Below are positions 56,627 through 64,000 of a stretch of 64,000 nt of DNA, piece after piece. This DNA comes from Eutypella sp. D-1 (Eukaryota; Ascomycota; Sordariomycetes; Xylariales; Diatrypaceae). The position numbers and the translations under genes were made by a program. The first letter of the stretch is position 1; every line of letters starts with the position of its first letter. The notes beneath the pieces are model-generated. The model did not search any database, had not been told where the DNA came from, and worked only from the letters and a program-made list of their open reading frames with translations. Location of the stretch: positions 496,001 through 560,000 of the forward strand of contig JAJTTP010000013.1 in assembly GCA_023313575.1 (NCBI GenBank). Direction: 5' to 3'.

Positions 56627-57540
56627 TTATTATTATTAATTTTACACCGTTTAACTTATATACATAATAACATGCGGTATTTTTACGGTTTACTATTTAT
56701 ACGGTAAACCGTTAAATAAAAAAAACCCGTATACCTTAATTATATTACGTTTTTATAATAATATCGACGCGTTTTTAATATTATATTATTAAAATTTTAC
56801 CCTTTTAATAAATATAATTATTTTAAAAATTTAAAACAATAAAAATAAAAATAAAATAAAATATAAAATATTTAAAACGTTTAATATTTTATTTATAAAT
56901 TTTTATAATTTTAATTTTAAAATAATATATTTATAATAATAACGTTACGTTAATAATACATTATCGTTATAATAATTTTAATAAAATATATTTTACCCGG
57001 ATATTTACCCGGGTTTAATTACAAATAAAACCGAATATTAAATATTAACGCATTTATTAACCCGGTTTTATTTTTCCCGATCCCGGGTAAAAGCTTAAAT
57101 AATATCGTATTTATTTATTTATTATAATTATTTATTTATCGTAATTTTAAATTTTGTTTTTTAAATTATTATTATCCCGTTACGTTATTACTTTTTTACC
57201 GCTTAAATAATTAAAATAATAAATCTTTATCGAAAACGGCTTAAAAAACGGCTAAGGTTTACCTGGATTATAATAAATTAATAAAAATTATTTTTTTAAA
57301 AATATATATTTCCTTTTATATACCGTTTTATTAACGTATTAAAAACGTTAATATATAATATATTAATAATAATAATAATAAGTTTATAATTTAACTTTAT
57401 AAACGGTATAATAACGTTATATTAATATAATATTACCGTTAATATTAATATTAATATTAATATTAATAATAATATATTAACTCCCGTAATATATATAAAT
57501 TATAAACGTTACGTTAATGTCGTATTAATATTTATTATTA

Positions 57541-58679
57541 CTGCCGCCCTTATTACTGTTACCGCTAGCGCCCTGCTGCCTCCTTTTTTTAAAGGTGGTA
57601 ATAATAGCCGAAAGCGCCCGGTAATATATAAATTGCTTTATATACGTTATATTACCGCTATTAATACGCTGCTTAAGCTTTAATGTTTTAATTAAGTTTT
57701 TAATTTATATTTATTTTTTAATATAATATATATCGTTTTTTTAAATTATTATATTTTTAAATTATCGTATTTAATCAACCGGTATTATGTTTATAAAACG
57801 GCTATTTAATAAAATTTTATATTTTTTTTATTATAAGTTAATAAATAAGTAATAAACATAATAACTGGTTATAATTGCATATTAAACTTTTAATACAAGG
57901 CACTTATAATATAAAAATTATAATAAAATACTTTTTAAAAGACATATAATAGTGGATAAGTAATACACTAAACTCTTAAAGCGGCAGCTAATCGATTAAA
58001 AGCCAGCCTTATAACCCTAATTATTTAATGCATTACTTTATGCGCGATATACTTAGGTATACATCGCTAGTAGCCTTTAGTGATCAGAGTTAGCGCGCGG
58101 TTCAGGTAGCGTACCAGCTTACATCCGTAATAATATATAACTATAGTTGCTACGATATTGCTGCATCAGCAGTAGCCGTTATTAACGAGATAGAGAATAC
58201 GAATATCCAACCGTAAGACTGCGAGCGGCCTGGTATTTCTTTTTTTTTTCTCGACGCGATGACACCTAAACCACATACTAGGGGCGTTTCCACCACCGGC
58301 GCGGCATTTATACCAATGCTAAGCTAATATGCCCAGAAGCCGCTAGGTGCAGCAGCTGAAACGAACTAGGCCAATAAGCAACGTACACGATCCAGTGAAC
58401 GATAGAGAAACACTAGACGAATGTAACATCAAGCGCGGGGTTGATCTTATTCGTCGAACATTATTCGGTGAAAAGCATCGTTTGAATGTCTATGTAAGCT
58501 TGGTAAGATATAAGCTGCAGCAAGTGTATAAGGAGATATGGGTACCGTACCCATGTTGATCATGGACAATTTAAAATATAGAGTGCTGCTGCCACCCTGA
58601 TCTCACCATGTCACTGCAATCTTTATCCTTCTGTCCTGGGTACCCCTTTTCGTTCTGTTAAGGGTCCCCGAAATGAGAT
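57541..58679. other. Edge of the AT-rich block and 5' flank of the STAND gene
   Basis: 57541-57630 is a small GC-normal island inside AT-rich sequence; 57683-57840 resembles the 56220-56400 repeat. Composition becomes normal after about 57.95 kb. A 70-codon frame (58347-58559) lacks an ATG start and is not supported. The T-run at 58237-58249 lies in this flank. Confidence 0.5.
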
Positions 58680-61600
58680 ATGGCGCGAAAGTTTGAAGCG
58701 ATGTGGCAGGCTGCCGCTGCCGACTTCTCAAAGCAGACAGGCAAGTCTATTCAGAAAAGTCCACCCACGACACTTGACGACTGTATTATAGCGATCAGAC
58801 AAAGCCAGAATATTTCGGCCACGCAAGAGCTAGAAGAGGATACAACGCTTGAGAGATTCAAAAATGGAGGTTTGTGTGTTATTGAGTGTCTCAAGGTGTT
58901 TGGTGGAATAGCCTCACAGGCAGCGGATATGGTGGTAAGACTAATACAACCGGGCTTCTCCACGATTTGCAACTAACACGGGGAGTTGTAGTTTCCCGCC
59001 TCAAGCATGTGCTTCAATGCGATCTCCTTGCTGCTGGACATCCCACAGGAGATCCGTGGCTTCCATACCGCGGTAAACGGACTGTTTGAGTCAATCGGCC
59101 CTACGTTGAGCCAATTCACAATGTACGATCGGATGGAGGAATTCGATAACCTTGACTCTGAGCTCCTGCTGGCCATACACAAGATGATGATCTGTTTTGT
59201 TGAGATCTGCAAATTGTCTATCCTTCTCCGAGAATCTACTTCTTTCAGAATGAAACTCAAGGTCAAAGCAAAGCTTATTCTGCTCAAGGACGACTCGGGT
59301 GTCAAGGAACAGCTGGACCGCTTGAGAACCCTTTCAGAAACCCACAGCCAAATACAAGGCACTCAAATCTTGCAACTTGCTTCCGACTCTAATAGCAAGC
59401 TTAAAATCATTATCGACAGGGCATATCGCACAGAACAAGCGGTGCTAGACACCCAAGCCAATGTCATAAGCCTCAAGGACTCAGACGAGAAGCGTAAAAG
59501 AGAAGAGGGTAGTAGAGACCGCTTGAAGAAGCTACAGGACAAATTCAAGATTAGCGATGCGGCGAGGACATCATCAGCCAAAGTCTCTGACAAGCTTTGG
59601 GAAGTCTCTGTTCCCGGGACAGGAGACTGGATTTCGAGTCACGCCGAGCTCTCAAAATGGATGGACCATGAAAATTCCGACAGCAGCAATGTCCTCTTTC
59701 TGTGCGGCGGCCCTAACACCGGGAAATCCGTTCTTGCGTCAATAATTCTACATCAGTTACACGAAAAATACCAGTCTGGCGGTGGACAATCATCTCGAGT
59801 CTTGATTGGTAGCTATTTCTTTACCACAGGCAAGAGTGGAACTGGGAAGGATGAGGATGATACAAAACCCGTCCACACCGCCATGAAGACGATGGCCTAC
59901 CAGCTTGCGGAACAAGATAGTGCCTTTGAAAAGACCCTATCGCAAGCTTGTGATAGGAAAGATGCCAATGACCGTTTCTTCAAAGATGCCACAAGTGTGA
60001 AGCTTTGGGAGTTCCTGTGTATTGGCGCCCCAAGAGGGCAGACAGCGCACTACCTCCGTTTTGACGGGGTGGCGGATCTAGGGGTCCGTGCGAGAGAAGC
60101 ATGGGAAGGCTTGAAGGAAATCATGCAGCAAATAGAGCAAGTCAAGTCATCCGTTAGGGTACTCATCTCTGTGAGGCCCGAGGCACTTGAGCCACCGCTA
60201 CTCTTCTCGCATTCCGAGGTTAAGGTTGAGGTATACAACCATAGAGACCTTCGGGTGTACATCGACGATGCACTTAAGAAAATGGACATGCTGCAGGAAT
60301 TGGACGAGGACTCGACAAGGATAAAAGGAAAGGTTCTTGACCAACTCTCCACTCACGTGAAGGGCAATTACTACAAGGTCAATACTGCCTTAGAAAGCCT
60401 CCGCAACATTATCGATAATGATGGCACCGAGCAACAAGTCGAGAGCATACTTGAAACATCCCGTGAGGATCAGAACGCAATGCTCCAATCGCAAATCAAC
60501 GAGTTACAAGCCACGTTAAGTCCACAAGACATCAGTGAGCTCAATGAGTTGTTAATATGGACCCTATTCATCAAGAATATCAACGCTACCGTGGACAGAC
60601 TAAAGGCAGCTCTAGTAAGTCGTTCTCGAATCATTAGAAGGGTTTCAACGTTTGACTAATGGACAAGTTTCTCCGTTTCCGCAAACACTCCATACAACCA
60701 CTGGAGAAGAAACTGAAGACGAAGTACGCCAAGATATTTAAAGTGTCGGATACTGGATCCGTTGAAGTGGTCGATGGGATGAGAGACCTCTTGATAAAAC
60801 GAAGATTGGAGCCTAGAAGCATGGACGAAACACCCATGTTCTCTGGTACCATCACCATCACCAAAGCTGACCGTACTAGCGTCCAGAATTTCCTCTGGCA
60901 ATTGATGCAGGAGTCCAACAAGTGGGACTTTGTCTATGAGGATAGTGAAAGCTTAAGAGCAGCTAAGGAAATGATTCAAGTCAACGAGTTCGATGCACAC
61001 CTTACGATTGTCAGGCGTATGCTTCGTCTCATATCCGATGACCCAAATCCCAAAACGGGAGCTCTCGGGGTATACGCGCTAAGCTTCCTGCCAGACCACC
61101 TAGGGGATCTTAAAAGTCTAATGTCACAGGATGGGCTGAACATGCTTAAGCCCTCAGAACAGCGTGAGATTGGGGACGGGCTCATCAGCCTGTTCGTAAG
61201 CACCAATATTGAGAAGCACTGGGGCAGCTGTGACTGGGTGGTTTGGTACGGGAAAAAGGAAGAGGTCAACGTATTTCTGGATTGGCTAGCCGACGAAGCC
61301 GTCACGCGCCATCTCGGCGCACGCGAATACAGTTGGGTGAGGGAAGTGAAGGTACACAAGACGCCCGCACGTCCATTGCTTTCGGACATCATGAAAATGA
61401 TGGCCAACCGCTGGCTGCGGGACAGTACCTGGGAAGCACCAGCGGTATATGAATGGCTCGAGGACTACCTCATAATGGTAAGGAACCAGTCTTTGATTTT
61501 GCCTATGGCGCAACTGTGCGAACAAAGTGGTTCAAATTTCAACTAACTTAGAACAGGTGGGGCTAAACGACGATGAAAACAGTCCGGTTCCAGACAGCAA

Positions 61601-63476
61601 ATCTACCAAAAGTGACACCACAAGCGTTGCGAGCTCAAAGGCAGATAAGGTGACCGTGGCCGAAGTCGAAGAATGGTGTCGAAGGGAATTCTTCAGGATG
61701 GAAGAAGCCGATTGGCAATGGTATCAGCGATTAGGCGACACCTACTACAGCAAGGATGAGCGCGCCCTGGCGGTTTCATCGTACCGTCAATCCATCGAAC
61801 TCAACAACCAGAGCCCCTTAGTCTACGAGAGACTTGCTTACTGTATCGTAAACGACTCAAACGACCCCGAGAACATCCAACTGGCAGTCGTTGAGATGAA
61901 GAAGGCAGCAGAGTTGGCAGAGAAAGAAGAGTCGCGCAATGAGGAAAGGCTCGCCAACGCCTACATTCGGCTTTCGGAGTGGTACCATCGACTTGACCAA
62001 AAACAACCCGCGATTGAATACACCAACAAGGTGCTTGAGTTAAACTCTAGCGATGTGGAAATCCAGTTCAGGATACTTAAGAACTGTCTCCTGCACAACT
62101 ACTTGGAGGGTTACGCAAAGCACTGGAACCATATCGCTAAGGATCCAAATAATCAATACAAGCGTGGCTTATTGACTGAAATCCTTCAAAAGTTGGTTTA
62201 TGATGATGAGTCCAACGAACTGATTTTGAAATGGCTGTCCTTCATACATGGAAATGTTGACAGTCTTCTGTTCTTTCTCCAGGAGATGAAAGCTGCCATT
62301 GATGGTGCTCAAGAAGAGGAGCAAACATATGCCACGGCGGGATTATTGCTATACGAAGGCATTGCTCGACGTTTCCAGGGCAATGACGCCTTCGTTGGTT
62401 CCGCGCTCGATTCCTGGACAAGATGCCTCGGGGAGTATACTGTGTATACACGTGACTGGCCAAGAGCACAAGCAGTATGGTTTATCAGCGCATATCACTT
62501 CGATCAAACGAGGACCGAGATGAACTCTCTCCATAGGGAGAGGCATGTCCAGGCCATGCGAGCCCTAGTCGAAAAGGAGCCGCCATCTGCTATTGGCGGG
62601 GCCAAAATATATTTGGCTTCCTTTTACACTGCCGATAATGCTCGCAGTGAGGCAAGAAACGTACTCCAAGGAAGCATACGCTCTGCGTTAGATATGCTCT
62701 CCGATGCTGAGATTCAGAATGATCTCGAGGCTTATGGTCGCCTGGGAATGGCTTTGACGCATTGCGATGATGATGTTAACGTTGTAGCAGCATATTCTAA
62801 CCTGTTGGGCGAACCGCCTGAGAGCAGTGCACTTGAATGGATATTGGATTTCGACTCGAACCCGGCGAGAGACGCCAGTCGCGATCTACAAGAAGCGGTA
62901 AAAGAGGAGCTATCTGAAACCGCAGAACTATCCGAGAAACTCAAATCTGCTCTGCAACACGTGGAACGTCTTTTAACCCTTGCCTCGAACGGCGATGACA
63001 TGACGAATACTGGCGCCACACATGGCTTAGAGGAAGTTCGGGAAAGACTCAATCTGGCAGTGGGTGCTGTGGATCGATTGAGTGAATTCCTTAGGTGCGA
63101 TGGGTTCTGTAGTCGGCGTTGGAACCATGAGAATGCGATATACCTGTGTAGGTACTGCTACGACACGGCGTTCTGCGAGGAATGCCTAGGGAGGCTGAAG
63201 CGCGGCGAGAAGGTATTCACATTCGACGGGTTCTTATGCAACGAAAACCACGACTGGCTATGCCTACCTAAGCGCGAGAAGCGGGAGTGGTTGGAATGTC
63301 TCAAGGGAAACGTGCGGGTCGGGGGAAGGTTTGAGGGCGGCGTTCACGTGGACAGTGAGCTTGTCCCCGTATCACAGTGGCTCGATACTTTGAAGCGTGA
63401 ATGGGGCTGGGAGGGAAGCACGGAAGTAGTCAAGGAGGGAGAGAAGAGGGATGATGAAGCCGATGTGCAGGGATAA
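58680..63476 (+). CDS. STAND/NLR-type protein: Goodbye domain, NACHT-like NTPase, TPR-like repeats, C-terminal Cys-rich module
   Basis: Four exons, 58680-58934, 58992-60614, 60668-61477 and 61557-63476, all phase 0; about 1535 aa. Residues ~1-125 fit the fungal STAND N-terminal Goodbye domain (FEAMWQAAAADFSKQTGKSI; LERFKNGGLCVIECLKVFGG; FPASSMCFNAI). The NTPase has Walker A LFLCGGPNTGKSVLAS (~residue 320), Walker B-like YLRFDGVADL and a sensor-like VRVLISVRPE. A helical winged-helix-like section follows, then TPR-like helices (WYQRLGDTYYSKDERALAVSSY; ANAYIRLSEWYHRLDQKQPAI). The end has Cys/His pairs: CDGFCSRRW, YLCRYCYDTAFCEECL and CNENHDWLCL, a ZZ-like module. Such proteins are thought to sense non-self and trigger cell death. 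The third intron ends in a less usual AAG (60667). No disruption is seen. The gene lies 0.7 kb from the AT-rich block. Confidence 0.9.
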
Positions 63477-64000
63477 GTTGGGAGCGTCGGGGTGAGTCAT
63501 ATGGAACTTGTTGATCTGTCAAACCGGCTTTAGGCTCAACAAAACTGCCTTTTCCGCCGGTGTGTATGAGCTAGGCGAATGCTCCCGTTTGGATGGCTAA
63601 GGGAACAATTGAACTGAACATGCAAGTGGCTATCGCTATAGTTTCCTTCTCGGAGTAACCCAGATTCCGTTTGTCGCTCGTAAAGCTCCTTGGCATCATG
63701 TCCTAGGTGCGCTAGGAATAGGGGTAGATAGGGGCAAGACGCCCCACATCTTTACTACTAGTCTACTCCTATTCGATAGCTCCATTACTGGGACCATCAA
63801 GTGAAAATGTCAATGCCGGAAAGTACATGATCTCCAAGAAGCAAAACTTCATTTAAATGCCATCACGAACCGCTGTAACTCTCAAATCTTTACGATTAGG
63901 AATATGTAGTGGTGCGAACTCGAATGATGACGCTAAGGCATGGTGCACATTTGGTATACTGTAGTAGACTTAATAAAACTCGGCATAGGCTGGTACCTAG
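63477..64000. other. 3' flank of the STAND gene, no gene supported
   Basis: About 520 bp to the window edge; no coding or repeat structure recognised. Confidence 0.6.

Larger units (their letters stand above)
39990..57950. repeat. 18-kb AT-rich, RIP-decayed retrotransposon block
   Basis: Very low GC almost throughout; remaining C and G are largely in CG, CC and GG steps, and CA/TG steps look depleted, as expected after RIP, which converts C to T mainly at CpA. All open frames within are chance. It is assembled from two nearly full-length LTR retrotransposons, at least five solo LTRs and another AT-rich repeat, described separately. No intact gene occurs. Confidence 0.85.

Noticed and set aside
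39990..57950. Centromere
   Set aside because: AT-rich, RIP-mutated retrotransposon clusters also mark ordinary heterochromatin islands; nothing in 18 kb identifies centromeric chromatin, which would need CENP-A mapping.
58347..58559. 70-codon frame before the STAND gene
   Set aside because: Its first codon is GTG, with no recognisable family, and it is probably 5' flank; not enough support for a gene.

Overview
The window looks like nuclear DNA of a filamentous ascomycete, probably a Sordariomycete; the species cannot be fixed from sequence alone. The evidence is short GT-AG introns of about 50-120 nt with fungal branch sites (for example TGCTAAC), fungal-type families (FluG-like fusion, Goodbye-type STAND protein, fungal C2H2 and F-box-like proteins), and an 18-kb AT-rich block whose transposon relics carry C-to-T/G-to-A decay of the kind left by repeat-induced point mutation (RIP).

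Left part (1-13 kb) is accessory: an unrecognised protein running off the left edge, a lone O-methyltransferase, and a head-to-head pair consisting of a subtilisin-like (S8) protein with a Trp where the catalytic Ser should be and a broken 3' end, and an ankyrin-repeat/ZZ-zinc-finger protein with a UGA in its first repeats. These look like parts of fungal innate-immunity (NLR/STAND-type) genes without a NACHT domain.

Middle part (13-38 kb) is mostly conserved housekeeping genes with well-resolved introns: gamma-tubulin, a small 89-aa protein behind a cluster of CRE/ATF-like sites, a coiled-coil protein, methionine aminopeptidase 2, a Ups2/PRELI mitochondrial lipid-transfer protein, a uridine-kinase-like P-loop kinase, a Nop13-like two-RRM nucleolar protein, a FluG-like amidohydrolase-glutamine synthetase fusion, a secreted protein resembling bacterial ones, a C2H2 zinc-finger protein and an F-box-like protein. 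A 544-bp MITE-like element with 33-bp terminal inverted repeats lies just upstream of the Nop13-like gene.

From about 39.99 to 57.95 kb there is no intact gene. The block consists of two nearly full-length, opposite-strand Ty3/gypsy-type LTR retrotransposons and at least five solo LTRs of related subfamilies. Target-site duplications can be read for every one of them, giving a nested insertion history. The elements are dead: reverse transcriptase YxDD and the gag zinc knuckle survive only as RIP-altered fossils.

Right of the block (58.7-63.5 kb) is an intact four-exon STAND/NLR gene: Goodbye domain, NACHT-like NTPase, TPR-like repeats and a C-terminal Cys-rich module. Rapidly evolving immune-type genes thus occur on both sides of the conserved core, one of them beside the AT-rich block.
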